64,000 nucleotides of DNA from Chrysemys picta bellii (Eukaryota; Chordata; Testudines; Emydidae), in assembly GCF_011386835.1 (NCBI RefSeq), contig NC_088795.1, positions 117,321,434 to 117,385,433 of the forward strand. The letters run 5' to 3'. Positions 10,564 through 22,800 of the stretch are shown here, in pieces. The notes under the pieces were generated by a model. It was not told the DNA's origin and did no database searches. It saw nothing but the letters and a program-made list of their open reading frames with translations. Position 1 is the first letter of the stretch; each line of letters starts with the position of its first letter. Made by a program: the position numbers and the translations under genes.

Positions 10564-13500
10564 AAGTGTGAGGGGGCATGAGGAGAAGCTGCACTGTAGC
10601 TCCTCACCATGTAGAGCTCAAAGCTTGCTCATCTGTTGTCTTCCTGCTACTCCTGATGGTTCATGTCAGTCGCCTCCTCTCTAGCCCCACGCTTGTGTGT
10701 TCATCACTCTTCCTTGCGCTCCTGCTGCTGCTGTCCAGCATGCTGTGCTGCAGTATGTACGCTACCACTCCCCTGACTCAATAGCTGGATCTGCTCTCTT
10801 GTACGCTGGTTGCAAGGTCGGGGTCGAGAATACAACCCCTTTCACCACAAGGCTCTCAAAATCCCTCTGTCCTTATTCAGACTAACTGTGCACCTCTTCC
10901 ACTCCAAGCAGCTCGCGTGTCTCTTGGGGTGATGATCACATTCAATTTGTGACGGTAAATTTCATTGCATGTTTTGATCAAACAACACCCCTACCCTTTC
11001 CTGGCATTTTTTGCCAACGAAGACAAATTGGGCTAAAATGTTAAGTAGCGTGGACCATCTTCACAGTCAATACACAGAGTGAAATCATAGTCCCAATAAA
11101 GTAAATGGCAAAACTCATCCTGACTTCAACAGAGCCAGGATTTCACCCAGAGTATTGCAGACAAACACACTTCATTGTAGCAGAAAGTACTTCCAGTTTA
11201 TATGTGATGCTGCTACGACCAGGGAAGCCCTTCCAGAGTTGCTTCCTCTGTAATACCACTCCTTTATAATAGGCCTTATATGAGCGCCTGAATTTCACCT
11301 TTTATCAACAGCCGAGATTTAATACCTGTTTTACAAGTGCCAGGTTGTAGGGGATTTTCTTTAATTAAAAATATATCCAGAAACTGAACTTCCAACCAGG
11401 AGTTCCCTGGGTTTTGGCTTAGATGTTGTATGTGTAGTATTTCAGCCTGTACTTTTGCTGGCCCATAGAAACAAGTCTATAAAGCATCCACTCGCTTGAG
11501 CAGTACTGTACAAGCACATTCTGCAGGACTTAGGGCCAGCTGTCCTCTCTGCCTTTGAAGTGTGCTGTCCAGGTGGATAATGCTCACCAGATACAGATTG
11601 GGAAAAAGCTGGGTATGCCACTGTAGTTTACTTCTGAGAAACCGAGAGAGGTGGCTACAGGACAAACCAGGATTGGGAGCCAGGAACTCCTGAGGACTAG
11701 TTTTCTCTCTGACACACCTCCTGAAACAAGAAACTTAACTTCTCTGCCTCTGATTCTGCACCTGTAAAATGAGGACAATGATACTTATGTGTCTGCTCCA
11801 CACTGGTAAATTAGTTAGTGGGCCAGATCAAAAGTAGCTTGCTGACTTACACCGGTCGAGGATCTGGCTTTAATATGTGTAAAATGCTTTTGAATTAGAT
11901 GCTGTACTTTATATTTTTTCCTTGAAGAAAGAGGACTAAATCCTCCAATGCTGTCTAAAGGAAAAATCAACATTTGGTAAAATCTTTGCTATGATTTCCA
12001 GCCATGAACTCTGATTCTCCTCTCCGCCTTTTCCTACCCCAGTATAATTCTATTGGCTCCATCGGAGTTGCTCCTGATATACAGCTGTGAGAGGAGAATT
12101 GGGCCCATAGCCTTCAAATTCAGTTATTTTTGCCTAGCAACAATAAGATGTTATGCAGTTAAATAACAGGGTGGAAAAAAACTAAGGGGAACTGTAAATA
12201 TATCCTAATAATTGTATTGCAGCATAGGATTTATAATTACTAAATGTGTGATAACTGCTTCCTAAATGCCCATGCTCTTTAAACAACCTAATTTATAATT
12301 TAAAAAGCTGACAACTCTTAAAGTGTTTTATTTTATCTTGTCTGAAATAATTGAAGAGTAAGTTATTGAAAACCTTTATTTTTCATTAGCCTTAAATTCA
12401 GCTACAATTAATGTGCCCAATTTGATTATAAACTGCACAAATTAAACAATAAAGAGCTGTCTAATGAGAAATTAATTATGAGGTATAGAAGAGGAGCTGG
12501 GCTGGATAAAAGTAATAAGTTATGGCCTATGGCAGGATGTGTCAGGTTTTAAAAGAGACAAAGGGCTTTTTCCTCAATGTGTGCCAGTGCTGATAGGGCT
12601 CATCACAGATCAGTAGATCCAGAAGCCATAACAGCACGGTAATTGAAACTGCCAAAATCAATAGTGCTGACAACCTTAATTAAATTAAATATGTCTCTGA
12701 TGAGCTCAAACAGCATGGCAGCGGACCACTTGACCCTTTCTCTGAGCACCGCTTGATAGAATGCGGCATGCAGCATGATGGATTTCACCCCTGAGGACAG
12801 TTGGAGCACTCTAGCTACAGTAGAAAATTGCTCCAAGAGTAATGGTCTGTCTCCCCCCCCCCCCTGTAACTATATCTTTGACTTACAAAGTACAGTGCTA
12901 GAGTTCCTTTCTTGCTGCAGTTTTTGCTTTGCATAGCTGCAGTTTTGCAAGACTCATAGCTCCTTCTGCTGAGAACACCAGAGAACTTCTTCCTCCTGAC
13001 ATCTTTCCTTCCTCCTCCTCTTCCGCCAAGAAAAGGATCATTTTATTTTCCTAATGGACAAACAACTTTAGCCATTGCAATTGACTGATGAAACAGTTCT
13101 GGCTATTTTTCTGTTACAAACGTGGTATTCAAGAGATCAACTTTGCAGTAGATTGAATTCATTCTTTTTTTATCATGACTTTTTAAAGCAACAAGATTTG
13201 ATTGAGAATTGTATCTGCTTAGCATTACCCTGAAGATCCTCATGACATAATCGGTGGGAAAATGTGTGCTATAAATGTGCAGGAGACAAAGAAAAACCTT
13301 CAGCCCTTAAATCACAGGGCCTGAATCTCAGTTCAGCTGTATAATCAGCATTTGTTTTTCTCCCTAGGAAATTGCATGAGTAAATATTTTCATAGAATGC
13401 TGTTCTGTTGACTGGGTAGTACTGACTTCCTAAACAACATGAAATAATCACACCTCTAGGTTTTTCAAAATGTTTGTCAGCATTAACAAACTGTTCCTTC

Positions 13501-14070
13501 ATTATAAGCCTGTCAAAGATCAGAGGTTTAGATTATTGAAGTAGATTCCTTTCAAATACTAAAGTTGTTGCTGTGACAACTCCAGGAGAGAATAGATTGT
13601 TGGAGGTGGACAAACTGTGGGTTTTCCATGCTGAAAGAGTTTAAATAATCCACCTCTCTGCTTAGCAAAATACTTTAGCTGAAGGGTGTTTACAGTGATT
13701 AAACACAGAGCTCTCAGGAAGGTAAAATGTTACAGTTCATGTAGGAACCAATGATTTAAAATCGTCCTGTTGGGCTCCATTTTATATATATAAAATTGGG
13801 CGAATTTTAAAGAAATGTGATCGGGACACTGTAATTCTGTTCCATGTAGGACGTTTTATGAAAGACATCCAAAAGACATTTGGAGCATTTCTATTCTGCT
13901 AGCATCCTTTACAGAAATGTATGGCACTGGAAAAATTATGCAAAAAGCCAATGCCCTTGAATCACTACCTGGCCCATCTTGGTGCAGTTTATTGCACTGC
14001 TAATTTAAATGTGATTCTGTGTCAGCCAAGTTGCTTTATAGCAGCCTCTCTAGGCCAGCCTTAAAAACTT
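10564..14070. other. Intergenic, some AT-rich conserved-looking blocks
   Basis: Around 12280-12490 the sequence is rich in ATTA/TAAT sites (AATTAATG, TAATGAGAAATTAATTATG) and could be a conserved noncoding element. A relic MITE end lies at about 11820-11875. No gene seen. Confidence 0.5.
12013..12106. repeat. Palindromic MITE relic
   Basis: ATTCTCCTCTC (12014) and GAGAGGAGAAT (12089) are exact reverse complements, followed by TGGGCCC; the centre has CTATTGGCTCCATCGGAG. Confidence 0.6.
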
Positions 14071-14298
14071 TCATGTTGGCCAGGGGCATAAGATAGACAA
14101 GGTGGGTGAGGTAATAGTCTGATAAACAATATCTTCTGTTCGTCAAAGAGAAGCTTTCAAGCTCCACGGAGTTCTTCAAGGGTGCTGTGTAGCTGAAAGC
14201 TTGTCTGTCTCACCAACAGAAGTTGGTCCAATAAAAGATACCACCTCATCCACCTTGTCTCTCTAATATCCTGAACCAACATGGCTACAACAACACAG
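14071..14298. mobile_element. Snap-back retroposon (CCAACATGGCTACAAC-type family)
   Basis: The left part (GACAAGGTGGGTGAGGTAAT, from 14096) is the reverse complement of the right part (CACCTCATCCACCTTGTCTC, ~14241-14262). The right end has CCAACATGGCTACAACAACA. The middle keeps AGCTGAAAGCTTGTCTGTCT and CCAACAGAAGTTGGTCCAAT. Related copies lie at 46721 and 54127. The layout parallels the 2379/41497 family, so the two may be sister families. Confidence 0.75.
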
Positions 14299-14370
14299 CA
14301 TAGGGTCAGAAGATGGCAGTTTGCGGGGCGTGGGAGGAATGATTGAATTTTTTTTTCTCTTTTTGATTTA

Positions 14371-14996
14371 GGGTATGTCTACACTTGCCATTTAAAGGGC
14401 AAAAAGTCCCTTTTTTGCACTAAAACCATGGGAGCTTAATGACTTTTTGTGGTGAAACTCTTTTTGCTGAAACGCTGTTCTTTTTGCGCTGCTGTGAAAG
14501 TGAAGACACGTTCTACCTGTGTAAACACCTTTTGGCCTCCGGAGGATATCCCACAGTTCCAAAAGCAACCACTCTGGCCAGCATCTCCACTGCTCTGATG
14601 CACAGGGGAAGTTTGAAGCTCCCTTTCCCTTTGTTTGTAGATGTGGCGGGAAAAGCAGCCAGACAGCAGGAGGTTTTTTTTAAAAATGCCACGGAAGAAA
14701 CAAGGAAATAATGGGGCTGCTGGGACATGAAGCAGGGCAGTGTGGGGGCACTGAGCAGGGACCCAGAATGCCTTCTGCTCACCCCCCCCCCTTCCCACAA
14801 GACCTATCGAGAGAGCTGCACTGTGAGATAGCTGCCCTACAGCGCTGCTCTCATCGGTGATGGAAGTGCTGTTAGTGTAAAGACCCTCTGCCGTCTGAGG
14901 AATTGAGAGAGTACACAAACCAGCGCCTTACTTTCACTGGTTCCCTATCACTGATGAAACTTACAGCGCAAAAACTCTGTAAGTGTAGACATACCC
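14371..14996. mobile_element. Harbinger-type MITE, 626 bp, perfect TIR and TTA TSD
   Basis: GGGTATGTCTACACTT at the left and its exact reverse complement AAGTGTAGACATACCC at the right. TTA is duplicated at 14368-14370 and 14997-14999. No transposase; the interior contains GCAAAAAGTCCC-type arms and a C-run. The 160-aa minus frame at 14436-14918 is not recognisable as a protein. Confidence 0.94.
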
Positions 14997-15117
14997 TTAG
15001 ATGAGTAAAAAGTACCCAGCTAAAACTCTCAGCTCTGTGTGTTATACTCATTAACATTGGTGGAGATTTTAAAAAGTACAGGGAAGTTAGGTGACGCACT
15101 CTCATTGAAAGTTAATA

Positions 15118-15313
15118 GGAGCTGCAGGAAGTGATGCGGGCTGAGGGACGTACTGGCCACCGCTTCCCGCCGCCCCCATTGGCCTGGAGTGGCGAACCGC
15201 GGCCACTGGGAGCTGCGATCGGCCGAACCTGTGGACGCGGCAGGTAAATAACCCAGCCCGGCCCACCAGTGCCTTTCCCTAAACAAGCGGCGGCCCTAGT
15301 TTGAGAACCACTG
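15118..15313 (+). mobile_element. Right end of a hAT (Charlie-like) element, GC-rich
   Basis: Ends TTTGAGAACCACTG, the reverse complement of the CAGTGGTTCTCAAA terminus of Charlie-type hAT elements. The interior (CCCATTGGCCTGGAGTGGCG, GGCCGAACCTGTGGACGCGG) is CpG-rich and matches a family I recognise as common in turtle DNA. The left terminus is not visible; the element stops 5 bp before the next MITE. Confidence 0.65.
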
Positions 15314-15318
15314 CCGTA

Positions 15319-15840
15319 GGGTATGTCTACACTGGCAAGGTTCTGCGCCACAAGTTATACCACTTTTATTAAAATGCTGGAATTAAATCGCTGTTGCATG
15401 TCCACACTGTGCTCCTTGAGATGCTGGAGCGCATCCACATTAGCAGTTCTTGCAACGGCAAAGACAGCAGTGCATTGTGGTAGCTATCCCTCTGTGCATC
15501 TGGCCGCAGGGTGCTTTGGGAAGGGTTTGCAATGCCTCATGGGGCAGGCACAGCGTTACATGATGAAGGTTTCCCAATCCCATTGTTCCATGGGCATCCT
15601 ACTGTATTGCCAGCTGCTTTTCAACTGAAGTGGGTGGGGGAGATGAGTGTGTGACAGGGAGAGTGTGTGTGTGTGTGTGGACGGGGGGAGAGACACAGTG
15701 TGTTTTGGGTGACAGAGAGTATGTCAGAATGCTGTCTTGTAAGTTCAGACAGCAGCAGGAAGCAACCAGTCCTGAGGCAGGGGAAGGGGGAAACCCCAAC
15801 ATCAGCCCCCACCTCCATCCTTGGGCTCTCTGCACAGCAA

Positions 15841-15908
<68 letters not shown>

Positions 15909-16328
15909 CTCTGTGTTCAACAGCACAAGCATTCCACATTAATGGTTTGCTTTGTGTCCCAGAGCAGATCAGCACAGCACACAAAGGCTGTCAGAAATGC
16001 TGCTTTGAAAGGGGAGGGGCGCATGTTTCCAGCGTAGCTGAGTTCAAAAAAATGAGCAGAGTAGTCACTTGAGGCATCATGGGACAGCTCCGGAGGCCAA
16101 TTACAGTGCAGAAAGCAATCAAGTGTCTACATGGGCAATAGAGTGCTGCAGTCTCTGCGCAAATAGCCTCACGACTCTCATTGAGGTGTTTTTTTTTGTT
16201 TTTTGTTTTTGCAGCGCTGCAACCGAGGAGTTTCTGTGCACAAAGTGGCTTGGCAGTATGTGCACGGCTGTAGTTTGAGTGCAAAAAGCTGCTTTAGTGC
16301 GCAGAAACTTGCCAGTGTAGACAAGCCC
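15319..16328. mobile_element. Harbinger-type MITE, 1.0 kb, carrying a (TC)n(AC)n microsatellite
   Basis: GGGTATGTCTACACTGGCAAG at the left against CTTGCCAGTGTAGACAAGCCC at the right (19 of 21). Flanks gta and taa suggest an eroded TWA duplication. The interior includes TGGTAGCTATCCCTCTGTGC, also seen in related form in the 24294 element, so this is probably a deletion derivative of a Harbinger element. Confidence 0.9.
15840..15906. repeat. (TC)n(AC)n microsatellite
   Basis: About 25 bp of TC followed by 42 bp of AC, inside the MITE 15319-16328. Long open frames over it (polySer-Leu, polyThr-His) are artefacts. Confidence 0.98.
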
Positions 16329-17347
16329 TAATTCTCCTTTGTGCTTTTGAAAGTTTCATGCCTTTTCCTTATGGTGCCAGCTCAAACCAGGCCAGCAATA
16401 AGCAAAAGCCTTCAACTTCGCTCTTGACCAGCTCCCTCAGCCCTGCAACCACCCACCCACTTCAAATGCCCAGGAAGAAAGAGAATCTTAGTAATGGGAG
16501 CATGAGGTTGACACAGCCACATTCTGGTGTGTCCACGTGGGGAAAATAAGCCTTCCAGAATTGAGGGGCCTTCATGGAGAATGCCCTGCCAACAGCCACC
16601 TTTTCTTTCAGCTGAGGGGGTTCCAGCAGGAATGCCTTCACTGATTATGATTGTGGGAGAAGGGTGAGAGGTGGCCTATCAACAGGGTGACATTCACTCC
16701 TGTGCAGAAGGCCAGCTCGAGGTCTATGCACCACTTAAGCACTCAGGGCTCCCACCTGAGTGCGCTGTCCCCTTTACACTGTGGCAGCATCTTTGGCGCT
16801 TGTCATGAACACATTATTTTCTGACAGCTGATTGGTTGTTTGCCCTTAACCTCCTGCCACCCGTTTCCCTCACAGTCCCTCTGCTGCCAGCCTCACCCTG
16901 CCCCCCATGCTCCTCTCCACCCTCCCATACTCTCTTCTTTCCTCTCCCCATTTCTCTTTCCCTCAATGGACCTTTTCTCCTTCCCTTCTTCCCCCCCCCC
17001 CACTCCTTTGCTCCTGCCATTCTCTTCACCCCACCCTCGCCCAATAATAAACGGAACTCTATATACTATTCCCATTTGGTCAGGGGCAATCCAACAAGTA
17101 CACAAAGGGGCTACTCCAGCCTGTTATCATTCATTAATGTAAAAAATTTAGTCAAAAGCTCATTTGCCAGTACACAGGCAATGGTGACTCTCCGGGAGAG
17201 GAGGTTCAGGCCCAGCTGAACTGTCCTAAGGAAAACTTGATGTATGGCTGAATGTCCAACGATGAAGTGAGGTAGACGTTGTCTGAGCAAGCACAGTCAT
17301 GGGAGGGTAACACCCAGCACTATCATAGGTGTAGAGCAGGAGACAAA
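16329..17347. other. Intergenic, pyrimidine-rich patch
   Basis: 16840-17045 is strongly C/T-rich and gives long spurious frames on both strands. No repeat family or gene recognised. Confidence 0.6.
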
Positions 17348-17644
17348 GGCCTTGGCTACACTTACCGGCAAGTTCGACGGCTGGAAATCGAACTTCTGGG
17401 TTCGACTTATCGCGTCTAGTCTGGACGCGATAAGTCGAACCCGGAAGTGCTCGCCGTCGACTGCGGTACTCCAGCTCGCCGAGAGGAGTACCGCGGAGTC
17501 GACGGGGGAGCCTGCCTGCCGAGTGTGGACCAAGGTAAGTTTCAACTAATTCGAAATAAGGTACTTCGAACTTCAGCTACGTTATTCACGTAGCTGAAGT
17601 TGCGTACCTTAGTTCGAATTAGGGGGGGTAGTGTAGACCAAGCC
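17348..17644. mobile_element. Harbinger-type MITE with two internal hairpins
   Basis: Ends GGCCTTGGCTACACTTAC and GTAGTGTAGACCAAGCC. Two internal palindromes: 17393-17416 with 17424-17447 (24 bp, one mismatch, 7-nt loop), and a second centred near 17585 with arms from about 17558 and to 17610. A trinucleotide AAA flanks both sides. Confidence 0.85.
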
Positions 17645-17879
17645 AAAGAGTGCATTCTTTGAAAAGATGCACTGACTCCTCCTTTCTGGCCTTTTCATGC
17701 ACCCTGATGTTCTACTAGCGGCTCTAGGCAGTGCTGTGGCAGGAGGAGAACACCACTTACTGGACAGACCTGGATTAGGACATGCCTAAGACCGTGTTGT
17801 GGTCTTGGAATCTGTTTAGAGAGTCCCAGGATCCAGACTTGTATACTGCTGGGAATAAAGAATGTAGGCCATATTTACA

Positions 17880-18570
17880 GGATGGGGGAGTCTATCCTGG
17901 GAAGTGGTGACTCTGAAAAAGATTTGGGGCTTATGATGGCTAATCAACTGAATGTGAGCTCCCCATGCAATGCTGTGGCCAAAGCGCCTAGTGCAATGCT
18001 TGGGTGCATAAACAGAGGAATCTTGAGTAGGAGTACAGAGGTTGTTTTTATCTCTGTATTTGGCACTAATGCAATCACTGCTGGAATACCGTGTCCAGTT
18101 CTGGGGTCCATAATTCAAGAAGGGTATTGACAAATAGAGGGTTCAGAGACGAGCCACGACAATGATTAAAGCATTAGAAAACCTGCCTTATAATTATAGA
18201 CTCAGGGAGCTCACTCTATTTAACTTAACAAGGAGAAGGTTAAGGAGTGACTTGATCACACTCTATAAGTATGTACATGGGGAAGAAATATTTGATAATG
18301 TGCTCTTCAATCTAGCAGAGATAAGTATAACATGAAGTTGACAAATTCAGACTGGACCTAAAGTATAAATTTCACAGGCAGACTGACTACTCATTGGAAC
18401 AACTTACCAAAAGTCATGATGAAGTCTCCATTACTAACCACTTTAAAATCAAGATTGGATGCTGTTCTACAAGATCTGCTCTAGGAGTTATTTTGGGGAA
18501 GTTCCTGACCTGTGATACATGGGAGGTTTGACTAGATGATCACAATGGTCCCTTCTGGCCTTAGAATCAA
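17880..18570 (+). pseudogene. CR1 LINE 3' remnant, plus strand
   Basis: SEKDLGLMMANQLNVSSPCN near 17908-17967 matches the CR1 segment after the RT catalytic block. It is followed by AECR1-like nucleotide blocks: CTGGAATACCGTGTCCAGTT, GAGCTCACTCTATTTAACTT, GACTTGATCACACTCTATAA and the near-terminal AGATGATCACAATGGTCCCT. Many stops and indels. The 3' microsatellite-like tail is not clear. Confidence 0.88.
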
Positions 18571-19634
18571 TTCACAGCAGCAGGCAAATCCCCAGGCCCA
18601 GCAGTATTTACAGTGTGCAGCAGGCACAACAGAATAGATACCAGTAGCAAAAACCAAAACATACAAAATGTCTGTCTCAGGTCATTTAAATTATCTCAAG
18701 ACAGAACACTGTCTGACTGTGAAAGTGAAATGTGGTGTAGATGTGATTTTCTCCCTATCCTCTGTAGTTGTCTCGAGACAGGTGTCTAAAGTTAGCGCTT
18801 GAGCCTTGCTGTCAAACACGGGGGCAACACACATTTCCATCCACTCTCGCAGAAGCACATACAGCCTCTCCATAGGCAGAGCTGATCTTCCAATGTCAGC
18901 CCCGTGTGACTTAGTGCCAATTGATCTATCTGTCCTCCAGTGTGCTCCAACATGACCCTGGTTAGGACCCTGCACACAAGACCGGGCTTGAGGCTCCTTT
19001 GTGCCTCATGACTTCTCAAATTCCATAGAAGGCAAAGGCTGAGCTTGTGGTTAAAGTGCAGGAGTGGAAGTCAAGATCTGGGTTCTCTTCCCAGCTAAGC
19101 CATGGCCTTCTTTGGGCAACTCCCCTTGCTTTTAAATCTGTAAATTGGGGATATTAATACATCTCTAGAGCTCACCAGGTGTTGTGGCTTAGTCCATTCA
19201 TGCTTGTAAAGCGTTCTCTAGTGTCCCATGTGTTGCCAGACATCCTACTTCCGGGTCCCCTCAAGAGGGAGAGAGACAATTTCTGAGTGAGTGGGCTTGC
19301 CACATTGGTAGGCCATATTTTTTTGTGTTTTACTTTTGGGGGTTTGGGGGAGGGTCAGCTGCATTTGGGAGGGCACCAAAAACGTTTTTCATCTGGGGCA
19401 GCAAAACACCTTGAGATGCCCAGTCAGTATCTTTCAAAATCCCTATGATTTGGGGATCTGTGCCTCATTTTAGTGTGGAACGTTGAGACCATGCAAATCT
19501 TTCTTCATGCTGTTTTTACACAACTGAGCTAATGTTATGTGTATGTGTATTTTTGCTTTCACTCTTTATTACCTCCTCTGGCTTCACTGACCCCTAAAGC
19601 TGCCTCTGGGTTGCTAGCTTAGTAGGGATAAGAT
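18571..19634. other. Intergenic, nothing recognised
   Basis: Mixed composition. GTTGCCAGACATCCTACTTCC near 19232 and the G-rich patch at 19330 are not assignable. No coding evidence. Confidence 0.6.
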
Positions 19635-20704
19635 CAGTGGCATAGCCAGGTTCTAAGAGCAGGGGGAGCAAACATAAAAAAGGCGCCCTCCTTGGCTCCT
19701 CCTCCGGCTGCGCTGCCCCCCCCCCCGCCCTCATGGGGTCCACTCTGCGCTGGCCTCCCCTCTGCGCTGCTACAGTGCCGAGCACCCCCCTTGCCGGGCC
19801 CCCCAGGCGGGGGGTGAGGTGACACCCCCACGTGCCCTGGGCCGGGCCACGGTGGGGTCCGTGTCCCTTTAAGAGCAGGGCTGGGCTGAGCCGAGCTGGC
19901 GGGGGGTGGCTCCACTCCCCACTGCAGGCTGATGCCAGAGCCTGGGCTGAGAGCCAGGCTCGTCTCCTGCACCAGCTCTGGGCGGGGCTTTGCTGTGGCT
20001 CCCCCAGTCCCCCCGGGCCGGGCCGCCCCACGGTAGGGGCAGGTTGCATGAGGCAGGGCAGGACCCAGTGGGGCTGAGCTGAACAGGCTCAGCAGGGCGG
20101 TGCGGGGGCTGCTGGAGGGGGAAGCTGGGGAAGGGGTGGCACGGCCTCAACCCCCTGGGGCTGCCTGTCCCACGGAGGAGGCAGAGGGGCACAAGACGCA
20201 TCAGGACCCCAGCCCCCCGGGGGAGGAGATCTGGGGCCAGCCCGGGGAGGCAGGAGCAGCCCCGGGGGTGCTAGGCGCGTGCAGGGCAGAGCCCCGGGAG
20301 AGCCCGAGCCTCAGCCCCGCCGCGGCAGGCAGTGCTGCAGAGGAGGAGCCCATGCCCCGCGGCGGGCGAGGGGAGCCCCAGGCAGGGAGAGCTGGGCCAC
20401 CCGTACCCACCTCTCGTGGCCGCTCCATGCTGCTCCCGGTACCAGCCCCGCTGCTGCAGTTGCTAGCGCCGCCGCTTTCCGCTTCCTGTGCCCGGCGCCA
20501 CCCTGCCCCACGCAGGGACCAGCCCCTGTCCCCCCCCTCCCCCCTTGACTGCAGGATTTCAGCGCCGTCGGGAAGGCCAAGCTTCAGAGCAGAGCGTGGG
20601 CCCCGCCCGCTGGCGCCATGGTAACCTCTAACTAAGGCGCCGCTTTTGGAAAATGTACTAGGGGAAGCGGCTGCTTCCCCTGCACCCCACTAGCTATGCT
20701 ACTG
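19635..20704. mobile_element. GC-rich nonautonomous hAT element with perfect 8-bp TSD
   Basis: Ends CAGTGGCATAGC and GCTATGCTACTG (one mismatch as inverted repeats). The octamer gataagat is duplicated at 19627-19634 and 20705-20712. The 1,070-bp interior is very GC- and CpG-rich, unlike its AT-rich surroundings, and holds long open frames on both strands (174 aa at 20100-20624 on +, 151 aa on -). Those frames are low-complexity Pro/Gly/Ala/Arg and show no hAT transposase motif, so I treat them as composition artefacts. Confidence 0.9.
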
Positions 20705-22081
20705 GATAAGATTACCTCAAAAAATAGGAGTCATCACCACCCTATAACCCTCTCCCCTTCCCTGCAAAGAAATCACACTTTGCTAGAACACTCTGGATAG
20801 TGCTCCAGTGGAAGCTGATTAATGCTCATTCCTATGAGACATTTTGAGAGGTGTTGAAGACCTTTGAATGAAAAGGCCTTGCAGGATCAGTTCAGATGGA
20901 ACTCATCCTCTGCATAGGATCTGATCATGACATCTCCACAGCACTCAGCCTCGGTGACCCAGGAAAGCCAAGAGATGAGGTCTGAGACAGCACTTACTGA
21001 CAGGACACCAAACATGCTCAACTTTTATTACTTTGAATGCAAACAGAAGCATAGTTTGGGAGTATTTTAATTGGGGAGGGAAAAAGGGTGGGTGGGTAGT
21101 TTTTTAAAATATTGATGAAGTTAATGAGTGCCTCAAGAACAGAGATTTGAGAACCTTGTCATTTTATACTTCTCTGGAAGGCCTGAATTGGAAACAGAAT
21201 TCAGGGGGTTTTAAACTTCTTCCTTGAGGGGCTTTTTGTTTTAAATTACTCTAGACTTCTACAGCTGTAGCAAGCCATACATGTAAAGCTCTTCTTGTTG
21301 GGAAAACAGTTTAGAAAAAGTGATTCCTAATCTGCTTACTCAAGACAGAGGTACTCTCCGGAGCCAAACTTTTCTGAATGTTTTGTTTTTTTTGGCTGGC
21401 CAAACTATATCCCCATAATCTTAAAGAACCCACAGTATTTTCTCATTGCCAAAGAAACACTTGCTGTTTTGGATGGATCTGATTAGCTACAGGCAGCTTC
21501 ATCGTTCAGTTTACAAGCTTCCACTCCTTACCGTGGCACCTGACCTCCCAGTGATTATGTAGTGTGACCCTTGTCACTATGAGCTGAGTATAAAAACTCA
21601 TTTAAAGCACAGAGGTGGGGAGGCATCAAGGTTTAGTCTGGAATCCATGTTAGCAAAGGATATAAGATATAATTTAGCCTTTTTTTTTTTTTTTTGCAGT
21701 ATAGTTCTGAGTACTCAGACTGATCTAGCGGGAGGTGACTGTGTTAGTCTTATGTCACCAGCCTTTGCAATGGATTAAAGTATTTAAGATGGCAAGATAG
21801 ATAGCTAGGAAGAAGCAATTTGTAGAAGGAGGAGCGTCACATTGATTATATCGTAAAATCAGCAGCCACAACAAAGATGCTCTAGCTCTAAGGAGAAAAG
21901 AAAAAGAGATTAATTCTTACAAAAAGAGGATTTCCTGAATAGCTGGAGAGAGTAAAATGGGCACAAAGTAGCTGGGAATCTGCAATCAAGTGGTGGGGGG
22001 GAGAAACATATGGAAAGTGAAACATCACAAATGAAAGAAAGAAACTGACACTTCCTCATTCCCTCACTGAAATATTCCTAA
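20705..22081. other. Intergenic, nothing recognised
   Basis: AT-rich with a poly-T at about 21681. No repeat ends or gene seen. Confidence 0.6.
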
Positions 22082-22319
22082 GGGCGTGTCTACACGAACA
22101 GCACTGCAGCTCGTCTGGTGAAGAGAGCCCTCCTGTCAGCATAATAAAATCACCTCTGTGAGCAGCAGAAGCTATGTCGGTGGGAGAAGATCTCCTGCCG
22201 ACACAGCGCTGTGCACACCAGTGCTTATGTTGGCGTAAATTATGTCGCTCGGGGATGGTTTATTCACACCCCTGAGTGACATAAGTTCAGCCAACGTAAG
22301 CTGTAGTGTAGACAAAGCC
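22082..22319. mobile_element. Harbinger-type MITE, 238 bp
   Basis: GGGCGTGTCTACAC at the left, preceded by TAA, and GTGTAGACAAAGCC at the right. The interior contains a CAACGTAAG-type arm. No coding potential. Confidence 0.8.
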
Positions 22320-22519
22320 ATGCTTTCTCCCAGGCCATCCCTTATGCATGGAACATCTGCCGAGCTAGCTTAATGTCCTCCTTCAAGCTCTCCTCTGTCA
22401 CAATGCCAGCAAAAATTCAATAATAGCTAGGCAGCCAGTATTCTGCAACCACTGCTTATCGAACTGCTTATGGTCTTCCAGGTGGTGTATCCTCTTTCTG
22501 CCTCTCATCTTCGCACTTA

Positions 22520-22800
22520 GGGTTGCTGTACACTAGAAACTTACATCAGTACAGCTATGTCTCGTAGGGGTGTGAAAAATCCACACCACTGAGAGATGTA
22601 GCTACACCGAGCTCACCCCCAATGTAGACAGCACTAGTTGACTGAAGAATTCTTTCACTGACCTAGCTACAGCCTCTTGGGGAGGTGGAGTACCTATGAG
22701 GACAGGAGAAGCCCTCCCATCAGTGTAGATAGTGTCTGCACTGAAGTGCTACAGCACTGCAACTGCACTGCTGTAGTGTTTCAAGTGTAGCCATATGCCT
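22520..22800. mobile_element. Harbinger-type MITE, 281 bp, TTA TSD
   Basis: GGGTTGCTGTACACTAGAAAC at the left and TTCAAGTGTAGCCATATGCCT at the right, with TTA at 22517-22519 and 22801-22803. Internal TCCACACCACTGAGAGATGT and GTCTGCACTGAAGTGCTACA are typical of this MITE type. Confidence 0.78.

Noticed and set aside
14436..14918. 160-aa minus-strand frame
   Set aside because: Wholly inside a Harbinger-type MITE (14371-14996) with no transposase motif.
15630..16037. 135-aa frame and its minus-strand partners
   Set aside because: Driven by the (TC)n(AC)n microsatellite inside a MITE; the product is a Ser-Leu/Thr-His run.
20100..20624. 174-aa open frame, the longest after MSX1 apart from the 188-aa antisense frame
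   Set aside because: It lies inside the GC-rich hAT element, consists of low-complexity Pro/Gly/Ala/Arg sequence, and equally long frames exist on the opposite strand. No domain recognised.
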